A stretch of 15,456 nt of DNA from Candidatus Nanopelagicaceae bacterium. Its GTDB lineage: Bacteria; Actinomycetota; Actinomycetes; Nanopelagicales; Nanopelagicaceae. Position 1 is the first letter of the stretch. Every line of letters begins with the position of its first letter. A model generated the notes under the pieces. The model had not been told where the DNA came from. It saw nothing but the letters and a program-made list of their open reading frames with translations, and did no database searches. The stretch is taken from assembly GCA_947489825.1 (NCBI GenBank), contig CANLFL010000007.1:1-15456 (forward strand), read 5' to 3'. The translations under genes were made by a program, and so were the position numbers. This document shows positions 1 to 7,937 of this stretch, piece by piece.

Positions 1-399
1 CCGAACTTTCCGCGGCGGTTTACGGGTGATGCCATCGCCCAAAATAAAGGTAGAACAGAGGTGATTCCATGAACATCCACGGCAGACCTCAACTACATAG
101 ACAGAGAATTCACCGAACTCGTGCTCCATAGACGCTAACTCTTCAGGGGATTTAATTCGACCTGAGAATTGCCCGAGTTGATCGCCAAATGTGTAGCGAA
201 GTTCAACGAGCTCTATCTTTTTACATACCGGACACTTTCTATCCACTTTCTCGCCATGGTATTTCGCGGCACGCATCAAATATGGATCTGCATCACACGC
301 ATCAACCACACCACGGAATAGGCCCATGAGAGTTGCGCGCTTATCGAGGGTGTAGTCGATATAGGCGCGCAGTGAGCGCAAGGTAAGTGTTGTAGCCAC
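1..399 (-). CDS. DUF5318 family protein, 3' end cut by window edge
   Basis: The minus strand is open from a GTG at 399 to base 1 with no stop, giving 133 residues; the missing C-terminus is probably short, since family members are of about this size. I recognise the actinobacterial DUF5318 pattern: CDADPYLMRAAKYHGE (residues 35-50), a CPVC knuckle (56-59), YTFGDQLG, and VYVVEVCRGCSWNHL with a second CxxC (106-109), then a basic tail. Two CxxC pairs suggest a zinc-ribbon-like fold, but the function is unknown. No signal peptide or membrane segment is seen, so it is probably cytoplasmic. An in-frame stop lies just upstream (426-424), so 399 is the furthest sensible start. There is no Shine-Dalgarno; a TATTCT hexamer 6 bases upstream suggests leaderless transcription. 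It is divergent from the MFS gene. Confidence 0.85.
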   Translation of the reverse strand, partial: MATTLTLRSLRAYIDYTLDKRATLMGLFRGVVDACDADPYLMRAAKYHGEKVDRKCPVCKKIELVELRYTFGDQLGQFSGRIKSPEELASMEHEFGEFSVYVVEVCRGCSWNHLCSTFILGDGITRKPPRKVR

Positions 400-405
400 A
401 TGCGA

Positions 406-411
406 AGAATA
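406..411 (-). promoter_or_regulatory. Possible -10 element (TATTCT) for a leaderless DUF5318 transcript
   Basis: Read on the minus strand, TATTCT fits the actinobacterial TANNNT pattern and ends 6 bases before the GTG at 399. That would put the transcription start on or beside the start codon. No ribosome site is present before this GTG, which fits a leaderless mRNA. No convincing -35 is seen. This is a motif match only. Confidence 0.35.
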
Positions 412-453
412 ATCGCTTCTGAGTTACTACGCTTACCCAGTGGAGGTTAATCA

Positions 454-1728
454 GTGAGCGTTAAAGAGATTCTCTTCGATCGAAAACTTATACGGCTCCT
501 GCGTATTCGTTGGACGGGCCAGCTCACCGATGGAATTTTCCAGAGTGCGCTCGCCTCATTCATCCTTTTCTCACCAGAGCGCCAGGCAGATGCAATGAGC
601 GCTGCTCTCGCTTTTGCCCTTGTATTGGTTCCATATTCCATCGTCGGACCATTTGTCGGAACAATCCTCGACCGCTTCTCACGCCAACGTGCACTCTTCT
701 TTGCAAATATGATTCGCGCAATTACATTAGCAATTATCGCTCTCTTGATTTTTCAAGGGCGAACAGGTATTGAGATAACAATCTTTGTACTGATTGCTTT
801 CGGTGTAAATAGATTAATTCTCGCCGGTTTATCAGCCGGTCTACCTCTTGTTATTTCTCGTCATCATCTGATCTCCGCAAATGCGCTCGCCGTCACCGGT
901 GGATCTGTATGGGTTGTACTCGGTGGTGGAATCGGACTGGGTGTTCGCAAAGTTCTGGATTCTATGACTTCGGCAGATAATGCAGATGCAATCATTATCT
1001 CTATAGCTGTCTGCGGGTATTTGGGAGCAGCGCTCTTTGCATCATTGCTACGCCGCGATGAAATTGGTCCACTTCCACACGAAATTGTTAAGGCATCTTT
1101 CACCCAAGGCTTAAAGGAGATGCGAGAAGGAATTAAATTCTTAGAAGACCACGTTGATGCAGCTCGTGGTATCGCAGCGATCGCAATTCAAAGAGGTGGA
1201 CTCACCGCGCTGACACTCATGACTTTAGTACTCGAACGAAACAAATTTAACGATCCGCTAGATACCGAAGCTGGGTTAGCTGGTGTTACTTTTATGATCG
1301 TTACTGCTGCCGTGGGCTTTGTTGCTGGCGCAATTCTCGCCCCTTATGGGGTTCGTAAAGTTGGAAGACATCGCTGGATTCGATTGGCGATGGCTGCAGG
1401 ATCGTTCAGCGTTATAGCTCTCGCTATCGCTAGAACACCACTAACACTTGCACTTACTGCATTTTTCACAGCTTTATGTGGGCAGAGCGTGAAAGTGACA
1501 AATGATGCGCTCGTGCAATCAAAGATCGATGACATCTTCCGTGGGCGTGTATTTGCTGTCTACGACGTTGTCGTTAACTTTGCCATCGTATTTGGAGGAT
1601 TACTCGCTGCCTTCTTGCTTCCGACAAATGGTGATACCTGGACACTTCCTACCGTTATTGGAATCGGTTATCTCGCAACATCGCTGATCATCCTTCGACC
1701 ATCAAAGTTCTTTATCCGTTCCGAGTAA
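454..1728 (+). CDS. MFS-type membrane transporter, substrate unknown
   Basis: This 424-residue, strongly hydrophobic protein has the spread of about 10-12 membrane segments typical of the major facilitator superfamily. The loop after the second membrane segment reads GTILDRFSRQRA (residues 69-80), matching the family's loop 2-3 motif with an acidic residue followed by spaced arginines. The start is a GTG preceded by GGAGG at 442-446, 7 bases away, a good ribosome site. Its neighbours are a divergent DUF5318 gene and a convergent CCA-adding enzyme whose 3' end it overlaps by 17 bp, so it is probably transcribed alone. Nothing in the sequence identifies the substrate; an efflux-type permease is a guess from resemblance to other MFS proteins. 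Confidence 0.88.
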   Translation: MSVKEILFDRKLIRLLRIRWTGQLTDGIFQSALASFILFSPERQADAMSAALAFALVLVPYSIVGPFVGTILDRFSRQRALFFANMIRAITLAIIALLIFQGRTGIEITIFVLIAFGVNRLILAGLSAGLPLVISRHHLISANALAVTGGSVWVVLGGGIGLGVRKVLDSMTSADNADAIIISIAVCGYLGAALFASLLRRDEIGPLPHEIVKASFTQGLKEMREGIKFLEDHVDAARGIAAIAIQRGGLTALTLMTLVLERNKFNDPLDTEAGLAGVTFMIVTAAVGFVAGAILAPYGVRKVGRHRWIRLAMAAGSFSVIALAIARTPLTLALTAFFTALCGQSVKVTNDALVQSKIDDIFRGRVFAVYDVVVNFAIVFGGLLAAFLLPTNGDTWTLPTVIGIGYLATSLIILRPSKFFIRSE

Positions 1729-3193
1729 CCCACCACTGCATTAAGAGCTCGGTCGCTTTCTCTTTACCAAGTGGTCCTTGATCCAGACGAAGTTCAAGTA
1801 GGAAATCAAGTGCACGACCGACATCTGCTCCAGGCTTTATTCCAAGTAGTTGCATGACCTCTGCGCCATCAAGATCTGGACGAATCTTTGATAGCTCTTC
1901 CTGTTCCATCAGTACTTCGATACGTGCTTCAAGGCTGTCATATGTTGCAGCTAATCGAGCGGCCTTACGTGCATTTCGTGTTGTGCAATCCGCGCGAGTA
2001 AGTACGTGCAGATGTGTGAGTAATTCACCGGCATCGCGTACGTATCTGCGCACAGCAGAATCAGTCCATTCTCCGTCGCCGTATCCATGAAAACGTAGAT
2101 GGAGAGCAATCAGCGTTTCTACCTCTTCAATAATTTCATTGCTAAATCGCAGGGCTCTCAACCTACTTTTTGCAAGGCGTGCACCAACTACTTCGTGGTG
2201 ATGGAAAGAGACTCCGCCACCTTCAAGGAGAGCGCGGGTCTTTGGTTTTCCGATGTCATGCAATAACGCAGCGAGGCGAATCACAAGGTTGGGGCCGCCT
2301 AAGCGTTCTTCATATGCAATTGCTTGCTCAAGCACTGTAATTGAATGCTCATAGACATCCTTGTGGTGGTGATGTTCATCCACCTCAAGTTGTAACTTTG
2401 GAATCTCCGGAATGGTGAAATCAGCAAGGCCTGTTTCAACCAAAATCGTAATACCAGTGCGTGGTTGTGAAGACATTAAAAGTTTTGTAATTTCATCACG
2501 GATGCGTTCGGCGGAGATAATCTCTAACCGCTCTGCCATATCTTTCATCGCGACAATAACTTCGGGTGCAATCTCAAAATTTAGTTGGCTTGCAAAGCGC
2601 GCTGCACGCAACATGCGAAGTGGGTCATCGCTAAATGAATCCTCTGGTTTCCCTGGTGTGCGTAATACTTTCTTTGCTAAGTCAGCGAGACCACCAAATG
2701 GATCCATAAATACAGGTTTTTCACCTGTGAGCTCTAGCGCCATTGAGTTCACTGTGAAATCGCGACGTGAAAGATCGCCTTCGATGGAAGTTCCATAGAT
2801 AACATCAGGTTTCCGTGATTCACTGCTATAACTTTCGCTGCGGTATGTAGTTACTTCAACAGTTGTTTCTCCACGTTGACCAGCAACTGTTCCAAATTCA
2901 ATTCCGGTATCCCAGACACTTTCTGCCCACTTCTGCAGAATTTTTTTTGTCTCAAGTGGTGGCGCACTCGTTGTGAAATCGAGATCGTTACCAAGTCTTC
3001 CTAAAAGCGCATCGCGCACTGGTCCACCAACGAGAGCGAGAGTAAATCCCTTCTCTTTAAAGGCAGCAGCAAGTGAACTTGCTAGCGGGGCGCGCTCAAC
3101 CAGAGATGCAATCGCCATCTCACCGGCAGCACTCAACCCCGCCTGTGAGGCCGCTGGATTCGGTGGCTTTGGAGGGCCTAGAGGTGAAGACAT
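1712..3193 (-). CDS. CCA-adding tRNA nucleotidyltransferase
   Basis: This enzyme adds or repairs the 3' CCA end of tRNAs using CTP and ATP. The 493-residue protein shows the class II nucleotidyltransferase core: GGPVRD (56-61), the catalytic DLDF carboxylates D70 and D72, RRDFTVN (143-149) and DDPLRMLRAARF (189-200). It is followed by an HD domain with LLHDIGKP around residue 312, as in the actinobacterial protein annotated pcnA in mycobacteria. The first 25 residues are rich in Pro, Ala and Gly and could lie outside the true protein. A second start, M26 at 3118, gives 468 residues with GGTGAG just upstream. The 3193 start has no Shine-Dalgarno, but a TAGCCT hexamer 8 bases upstream could support leaderless expression. 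Its start lies one base from the divergent Nudix start. Confidence 0.93.
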   Translation of the reverse strand: MSSPLGPPKPPNPAASQAGLSAAGEMAIASLVERAPLASSLAAAFKEKGFTLALVGGPVRDALLGRLGNDLDFTTSAPPLETKKILQKWAESVWDTGIEFGTVAGQRGETTVEVTTYRSESYSSESRKPDVIYGTSIEGDLSRRDFTVNSMALELTGEKPVFMDPFGGLADLAKKVLRTPGKPEDSFSDDPLRMLRAARFASQLNFEIAPEVIVAMKDMAERLEIISAERIRDEITKLLMSSQPRTGITILVETGLADFTIPEIPKLQLEVDEHHHHKDVYEHSITVLEQAIAYEERLGGPNLVIRLAALLHDIGKPKTRALLEGGGVSFHHHEVVGARLAKSRLRALRFSNEIIEEVETLIALHLRFHGYGDGEWTDSAVRRYVRDAGELLTHLHVLTRADCTTRNARKAARLAATYDSLEARIEVLMEQEELSKIRPDLDGAEVMQLLGIKPGADVGRALDFLLELRLDQGPLGKEKATELLMQWWVTRNG

Positions 3194-3194
3194 A

Positions 3195-3890
3195 ATGGCT
3201 AAGGCTAGTCCCGAGCGTTACCCTTATGGCATGAACCCGGCACCTGGTGCGGGCAGCGAAGGCATTAAAAAGAAGCGTAGACGTAAGCGTCCTGCACATC
3301 GCGCCCCACAGAATCACACCTCTGGCGAGGAAGGCAGCACTACCGCTGCAATAAAAGTCAAGCCACAACCAAAGCAACAACCAAAGCAACAACCAAAGCA
3401 ACAACCAAAGCAACAACCAAAGCAACAACCAAAACCAAACCCTAAACCATATGCAAAACGAGTAGATGAAGTCAGTGCTGGTGGACTTGTTATTGATTCA
3501 ACAAAGACCAAGGGTTTACTCATTGGTCGACGCGACCATAAAGATATAAGTGGCACTCGCATACTGTGGTCACTTCCTAAAGGACATATTGAAGAAGGTG
3601 AAACTCCTGAGCAGGCTGCTATTCGAGAAGTAGCTGAAGAGACTGGGATTACATCTGAGATCGAACGTTCTTTGGGTGTTATTGATTTCTGGTTTATGGC
3701 TGGTGGGAAACGAATTCATAAAACTGTTCATCACTTCCAATTTAAGGAAGTGGGTGGGCTTTTAGCAGCTCAAGAATCTGAAGTTGATGAGGTGGGTTGG
3801 TTCCCACTCTCTGAAATCATCGGTCTTCTCGCATATCCAGATGAGAAAAAATTAATCGCCCGCACCAAAGCATCGGAGGCGGCGCAGTGA
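3195..3890 (+). CDS. Nudix hydrolase with basic, repeat-bearing N-terminus (MutT4-like)
   Basis: Nudix enzymes cleave nucleoside diphosphates linked to another group. By position this is the counterpart of mycobacterial MutT4, next to murJ and opposite the CCA-adding enzyme. Of 231 residues, 130-152 form an intact Nudix box (G-x5-E-x7-RE-x2-EE-x-G) within a domain covering roughly 95-231. The first 90 residues are different: a KKKRRRKR cluster (25-32) and five KQQP repeats (60-79) in a Pro/Gln/Lys-rich stretch that looks disordered and could bind nucleic acid or acidic surfaces. The ATG at 3195 is chosen because GAGGTGA (3181-3187) sits 7 bases upstream; an open frame extends further 5' but lies over the divergent gene. 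The stop overlaps the next start by 4 bp. The substrate cannot be read from sequence; 8-oxo-dGTP or a dinucleotide polyphosphate are candidates. Confidence 0.88.
   Translation: MAKASPERYPYGMNPAPGAGSEGIKKKRRRKRPAHRAPQNHTSGEEGSTTAAIKVKPQPKQQPKQQPKQQPKQQPKQQPKPNPKPYAKRVDEVSAGGLVIDSTKTKGLLIGRRDHKDISGTRILWSLPKGHIEEGETPEQAAIREVAEETGITSEIERSLGVIDFWFMAGGKRIHKTVHHFQFKEVGGLLAAQESEVDEVGWFPLSEIIGLLAYPDEKKLIARTKASEAAQ
3366..3433 (+). repeat. 12-bp in-frame tandem repeat (caaccaaagcaa), about 5.7 copies
   Basis: Five perfect copies of a 12-bp unit plus two thirds of a sixth lie inside the Nudix gene. Because 12 is divisible by 3, copy-number change would add or remove whole KQQP units without shifting frame. 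The copies are identical at DNA level, not only in protein, which suggests recent slippage expansion. It is not a CRISPR array, as there are no spacers. Confidence 0.95.
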
Positions 3891-4993
3891 AGAAGTTTTC
3901 AATAGTCATGCTTCTGCTTCTCTCTATCGGAATTTATCTTCCACAGAGCGCCAGTGCCGTTATTCGCAGCGTTGAACTTGTTGAGAGACCACATCAACTA
4001 CTTGATGGAAGATTTATCGATGATGAACTTGCAACCCTGCTCTCACCCGAGGGTCGGCTAGGTTCACTTGTCTACACACCGACAGTTGTCAAAACTCGAT
4101 GGTTTATCGATGCTGCCCTCCTTGATGAAGTTGCAGATATGGCAGATGGATACGAACTTGCTAATAAAGAAGATGGTGTTGGAGTAGAGGCGGCAACAGC
4201 ATGGCTTGCCCAACTTCGTATTGCTGCAGCCGGTGCCATCATTACTCCGATTGCATATGGAAACCCGGATCTACGCTTAGCCAAGCGCCTTGCCCCTAGT
4301 GAGCTCATTTTCTATCAAAAATATGGGGCAGATCGCGTTGCTTTCCACTTAGGTAGAGCGATTACTTCAGATAAAACGCTATTTAAAACTTCTACCTCTA
4401 AGTTAAGCGGGCCTGATCGAAAAAATTACACAACCAATCGCCAAGCTATTTCAAAGCTTTCAACCGTTGTAAGCGCCCCAGAGTTAGAACTATTCCGCGC
4501 ACGATTAGCAATTTTGCTCTCGCCATCCATTAGCGGTCCATCAGCAGAAGTTTTTGCGCAGAGTGCAATTGATGGGGTTGTCCAGCAACAGAACAAGTTA
4601 CGTGTTAATCCAGGAAAGTACGCACTTACTTCAGAATCTGGAAATGTTCCTTTAACACTGGTTAATGGTTTCACTACACCGGTGAAGATCAATCTGATTT
4701 TCCGCGCATCAAATATTCGTGTGATTGTCGATGACATACGAGACATAACACTTGAGCCACAATCTCGAACCCAGATGGCACTTCCTTATACAGTCATTAC
4801 TTCAGGCGCCACCCAAGTAAGTGCAGTGCTTACCAACTCTGATGGAAAGTGGCTTGGCCCTTCTTCTAGACTAGCGCTGAGTATGACTCTGATTGATTCA
4901 CGAGTGGCGTGGTTTACAACAGCGGCTGCAGTTCTACTCTTTATCGGTGCAGGTGCACAGACATATCGTCGCATCAGAAAGGGGCGTACATGA
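3887..4993 (+). CDS. Short DUF6049-like exported membrane protein upstream of murJ
   Basis: By position and C-terminal pattern this is the actinobacterial DUF6049-type protein (Rv3909 in M. tuberculosis) that precedes murJ; its biochemical role is unknown. The 368 residues start with a signal peptide: KK, a hydrophobic core at residues 4-18, and an ASA site with likely cleavage after A24. A beta-rich domain follows at about 245-335 with the family's pattern of ALTSESGNVPLTLVNGF and later PQSRTQMALPYTV. A membrane helix lies at about 340-360, ending in a positively charged tail (RRIRKGR), so most of the protein should face outward. Rv3909 is about 800 residues, so this version is less than half as long, mostly through a reduced N-terminal part. 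The GTG start overlaps the Nudix stop by 4 bp, and its stop overlaps the murJ start by 4 bp, implying translational coupling. Confidence 0.75.
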   Translation: MKKFSIVMLLLLSIGIYLPQSASAVIRSVELVERPHQLLDGRFIDDELATLLSPEGRLGSLVYTPTVVKTRWFIDAALLDEVADMADGYELANKEDGVGVEAATAWLAQLRIAAAGAIITPIAYGNPDLRLAKRLAPSELIFYQKYGADRVAFHLGRAITSDKTLFKTSTSKLSGPDRKNYTTNRQAISKLSTVVSAPELELFRARLAILLSPSISGPSAEVFAQSAIDGVVQQQNKLRVNPGKYALTSESGNVPLTLVNGFTTPVKINLIFRASNIRVIVDDIRDITLEPQSRTQMALPYTVITSGATQVSAVLTNSDGKWLGPSSRLALSMTLIDSRVAWFTTAAAVLLFIGAGAQTYRRIRKGRT

Positions 4994-6633
4994 AGAATAA
5001 TGAACTCTTCCGCGCCTCTGGAATTATGGCGATCGGAACAATTCTCTCTCGCATCACCGGCTTCTTCCGTGCAATTTTAGTTGTTGCTGTACTGGGTACC
5101 GCTCTTCTTGCAGATACTTATAACGTCGCAAATACAATGCCGAATATTCTCTACAACTTACTTGTTGGCGGAGCGCTCACTGCAATCTTCGTTCCACAAC
5201 TTGTTCGATCGTTCCAGGATGAAGATGGTGGAGATGGTTTCGCCTCTCGACTGGTAACAACCATTTCAGGGATTTTGTTGCTGTTGGTAGTTGTGGGAGT
5301 AATTTTTGCTCCTGCACTTGTTCGCCTTTATGCCCCAGAATTTTCTACAGAAGGTTTTGAGGCTCAGAATCAAATTGCTATCGCATTTACTCGTTATTGC
5401 TTGCCGCAAATTTTCTTTCTTGGGCTCTTCACAATGCTCGGTCAAGTCGCCAACTCTCGAGGATCTTTTGCACCGCTGATGTGGGCACCAATTGCCAATA
5501 ACCTCGTGGTGATCGCAATCTTCGCTGGGGTTCTAGTTTTACAGGAATCTATAGCTGTCGGGACGATTACCGATTTCCAAATTCAACTTCTGGGATGGGG
5601 AACCACGCTAGGAATTGTGGTCCAGGCACTGATTTTGATCCCTGTAGTGAAAAAATCTGGGATACATCTTCGAGTTAAATTTGGGCTTCACGGTTTAGGA
5701 AAATCTTTCTCACTCGCCGGCTGGACTTTGGTTTATGTTCTTATTTCACAACTTGGATATTTAGTAACAGTGAACGTGGCAACAAGTGCTGCTGTGCGAA
5801 GTGCCCAAGAGGGAGTCACAACAGGTGTTGGATTTACACCATTTACCAGCGCCTACTACATCATGTTGTTACCGTATTCGATTGTCACAATCTCAATCGT
5901 GACCGCACTTCTTCCTCATCTTTCTAAGCTTGCTATAGAAAAGAATGTTGAAGAGGTACGTAAGCAACTTATTCGTGCAATTAAAATGGTTGGTGTGATT
6001 ACTGTTCCTAGTGGTGTTGCCCTCTTCTTCTTCGGTCCTATGATGACTGAGGCGCTCTACTTTGGAATCTCACTAGAAGATTCTCGATATATCGGTCAGG
6101 TGCTCTCTGCTTTAAGTCTTGGCCTAGTGGCGTTTTCAATTAACTTAATTTTGATTCGTGGCTTTAATGCATTTGAAGATACTCGTACACAAGTGATTTC
6201 GATTCTCATTATTAATATTATCTCTGTCGCTCTTTCGTATCTCTTCCTCGAAACTCTTAATAGTCAACAGGTAACTATTGGGTTGGGCCTAGCGTTTTCA
6301 GCAAGCTATATTGTTGGGTTATTTACTACGCTTTCGCTCCTCAAAAAACATACAGGCAAACTTGCTTTCTCTACTTTCGCCGGCCACCACTTCAAACTCT
6401 TCATCGCCTCAATTCTTGCAATGGCCCCACTATTTGCTCTGGTCTATTTCTTTGAGTGGGAGAGTGCGGATTCCTCTCTAATCGTGCGTGCGCTACGCCT
6501 TGCTCTCATTTTGGCTCTCAGTGGCACCTTCTATCTACTCTTCGCAAAACTTTTTAGAGTGGCAGAGATCGCAACTTTGGCTGAGTTTGGTCGTGGGTTG
6601 TTGAAGAAAAGAAAAGGTAGGCTGGATCCATGA
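4990..6633 (+). CDS. murJ: Lipid II flippase MurJ
   Basis: MurJ (MviN) flips lipid II, the peptidoglycan precursor, across the cytoplasmic membrane. The 547-residue protein is hydrophobic throughout, consistent with 14 or so membrane segments. Its N-terminus carries the family signature: [10 protein letters not shown] with R21 and R27, then [12 protein letters not shown] with D42, residues that line the central cavity in characterised MurJ. The ATG at 4990 is preferred because AAAGGGG lies at 4978-4984 and because ATGA overlaps the previous stop; longer readings upstream lie inside the DUF6049 gene. Mycobacterial MviN carries a C-terminal pseudokinase and extracellular domain; here the protein ends in a short basic tail (KKRKG) after the last helix, so those domains are absent. 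Its stop overlaps the trxB start by 4 bp. Confidence 0.94.
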   Translation: MKNNELFRASGIMAIGTILSRITGFFRAILVVAVLGTALLADTYNVANTMPNILYNLLVGGALTAIFVPQLVRSFQDEDGGDGFASRLVTTISGILLLLVVVGVIFAPALVRLYAPEFSTEGFEAQNQIAIAFTRYCLPQIFFLGLFTMLGQVANSRGSFAPLMWAPIANNLVVIAIFAGVLVLQESIAVGTITDFQIQLLGWGTTLGIVVQALILIPVVKKSGIHLRVKFGLHGLGKSFSLAGWTLVYVLISQLGYLVTVNVATSAAVRSAQEGVTTGVGFTPFTSAYYIMLLPYSIVTISIVTALLPHLSKLAIEKNVEEVRKQLIRAIKMVGVITVPSGVALFFFGPMMTEALYFGISLEDSRYIGQVLSALSLGLVAFSINLILIRGFNAFEDTRTQVISILIINIISVALSYLFLETLNSQQVTIGLGLAFSASYIVGLFTTLSLLKKHTGKLAFSTFAGHHFKLFIASILAMAPLFALVYFFEWESADSSLIVRALRLALILALSGTFYLLFAKLFRVAEIATLAEFGRGLLKKRKGRLDP

Positions 6634-7550
6634 TTCGTGATCTCGTTATTGTCGGTTCTGGCCCTGCTGGATATACAGCAGCTATCTACGCTTCTCGCGC
6701 GCAACTCAACCCTGTGCAATATGAGGGTTCTGTGACGGCAGGCGGTGCGCTGATGACAACAACTGAAGTTGAAAACTTTCCAGGCTTTGTAGATGGCGTT
6801 ATGGGTCCAGTTCTGATGGAAGATATGCGCAAGCAGGCTGCTCGTTTTGGGACAGAACTCATTACAGATGATGTCGTTGAAATGGATTTAAAGGGCGATA
6901 TAAAGACAGTAAAAGATGGCAGTGGAAATGTTGTCCAGGCTCGTGCCGTAATTCTTGCAATGGGTTCTGCCTATAAAAAGATTGGCCTAGTTAACGAAGA
7001 TCGTCTATCTGGTCGTGGAGTTTCCTGGTGTGCAACATGTGATGGTTTCTTCTTTAGAGATCAAACTATCGCCGTTGTTGGTGGTGGAGATTCTGCAGTT
7101 GAAGAGGCAACATTCTTAACAAAGTTTGCGAGCAAGGTAGTTTTGATTCATCGCCGTGATTCATTGCGTGCATCAAAAATTATGGCAGATCGTGCACTTA
7201 ATAATCCAAAAATTGAAATGCTCTGGAATACAGAAGTTGTAGATATTCTTGGAGCTGAGAAAGTTTCTGGATTGGCACTTAAAAACACTGTCACTGGCGA
7301 ACTATCTGAACGCGATTTCACAGGTCTCTTTGTCGCAATCGGTCATATCCCGCGCAGTGAATTAATTATTGGTCAGATCGATCTTGATAATGAGGGTTAT
7401 GTGAAGGTAGATGGACGTTCTACACGTACCAACTTTCCTGGAGTATTCGCCTGTGGAGATCTTGTAGATCACACCTATCGACAAGCGATTACAGCTGCAG
7501 GCTCAGGCTGCCAAGCAGCTCTTGATGCTGAAAAATTCCTCTCGCACTAG
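6630..7550 (+). CDS. trxB: Thioredoxin reductase (NADPH, FAD)
   Basis: This cytoplasmic flavoenzyme reduces thioredoxin with NADPH. All key parts of the low-molecular-weight type are present in 306 residues: the FAD-binding GSGPAG (9-14), the redox pair in WCATC (C134 and C137), the NADPH-binding GGGDSA (151-156) followed by [12 protein letters not shown], the later GHIPRS, and the FAD motif GVFACGDL near the end. The start is an ATG overlapping the murJ stop as ATGA, so it is translated as part of the Nudix-DUF6049-murJ operon. Thioredoxin lies 48 bp downstream, giving a complete reductase and substrate pair as in mycobacteria (trxB2-trxC). Length and motifs match the family with nothing missing. 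Confidence 0.97.
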   Translation: MIRDLVIVGSGPAGYTAAIYASRAQLNPVQYEGSVTAGGALMTTTEVENFPGFVDGVMGPVLMEDMRKQAARFGTELITDDVVEMDLKGDIKTVKDGSGNVVQARAVILAMGSAYKKIGLVNEDRLSGRGVSWCATCDGFFFRDQTIAVVGGGDSAVEEATFLTKFASKVVLIHRRDSLRASKIMADRALNNPKIEMLWNTEVVDILGAEKVSGLALKNTVTGELSERDFTGLFVAIGHIPRSELIIGQIDLDNEGYVKVDGRSTRTNFPGVFACGDLVDHTYRQAITAAGSGCQAALDAEKFLSH

Positions 7551-7598
7551 TAAAGTAGAGTTTTCCCAGAGAAAAACCAGAGATATATAGGAGTAGTC

Positions 7599-7919
7599 AT
7601 GGCCACAAGTAAAGTAACCACAGCTAATTTTGATGAGGTAGTTCTCAAGAGCAGCACACCCGTCCTTGTAGATTTCTGGGCTGAATGGTGTGGGCCATGC
7701 CGTGCAATTGGGCCAATCCTTGAAGATATCTCTAATGAGTATGGCGACAAGCTCAAGATCGTAAAACTCAATACCGACGAAGAGTCTGCGATTGCAATCA
7801 AATACGGCGTTACATCAATTCCGATGCTCAATGTCTATGTCAACGGTGAAGTCGTTAAGACAATTATTGGTGCAAAGCCAAAGCCAGCTCTTCTTAAAGA
7901 GCTTGAAGCATTCATTTAA
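7599..7919 (+). CDS. trxA: Thioredoxin
   Basis: This small cytoplasmic dithiol reductant of 106 residues has the classic WCGPC active site (C31 and C34) after VDFWAE, and the cis-proline P75 in TSIP. The thioredoxin fold is full length with no extensions. AGGAG at 7589-7593 sits 5 bases before the ATG. The 48-bp gap after trxB contains an imperfect inverted repeat (GTTTTC and GAAAAAC, about 7559-7576) and an AT-rich TATATA stretch at 7584-7589; either could allow separate expression, but neither is convincing alone. It supplies electrons to enzymes such as ribonucleotide reductase and is recharged by the adjacent TrxB. Confidence 0.97.
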   Translation: MATSKVTTANFDEVVLKSSTPVLVDFWAEWCGPCRAIGPILEDISNEYGDKLKIVKLNTDEESAIAIKYGVTSIPMLNVYVNGEVVKTIIGAKPKPALLKELEAFI

Positions 7920-7937
7920 ACGTAAGAGTTCTTGATA

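Noticed and set aside
2973..3194. Longer Nudix start at 2973
   Set aside because: The extension is the opposite strand of the CCA-adding enzyme's catalytic region; GAGGTGA before ATG 3195 marks the start.
3366..3433. CRISPR-like array
   Set aside because: The repeat units are contiguous, have no spacers and translate in frame.
4909..4989. Longer murJ start at 4909
   Set aside because: It lies wholly inside the DUF6049 gene and adds residues unlike MurJ; ATG 4990 has a ribosome site and the usual 4-bp overlap.
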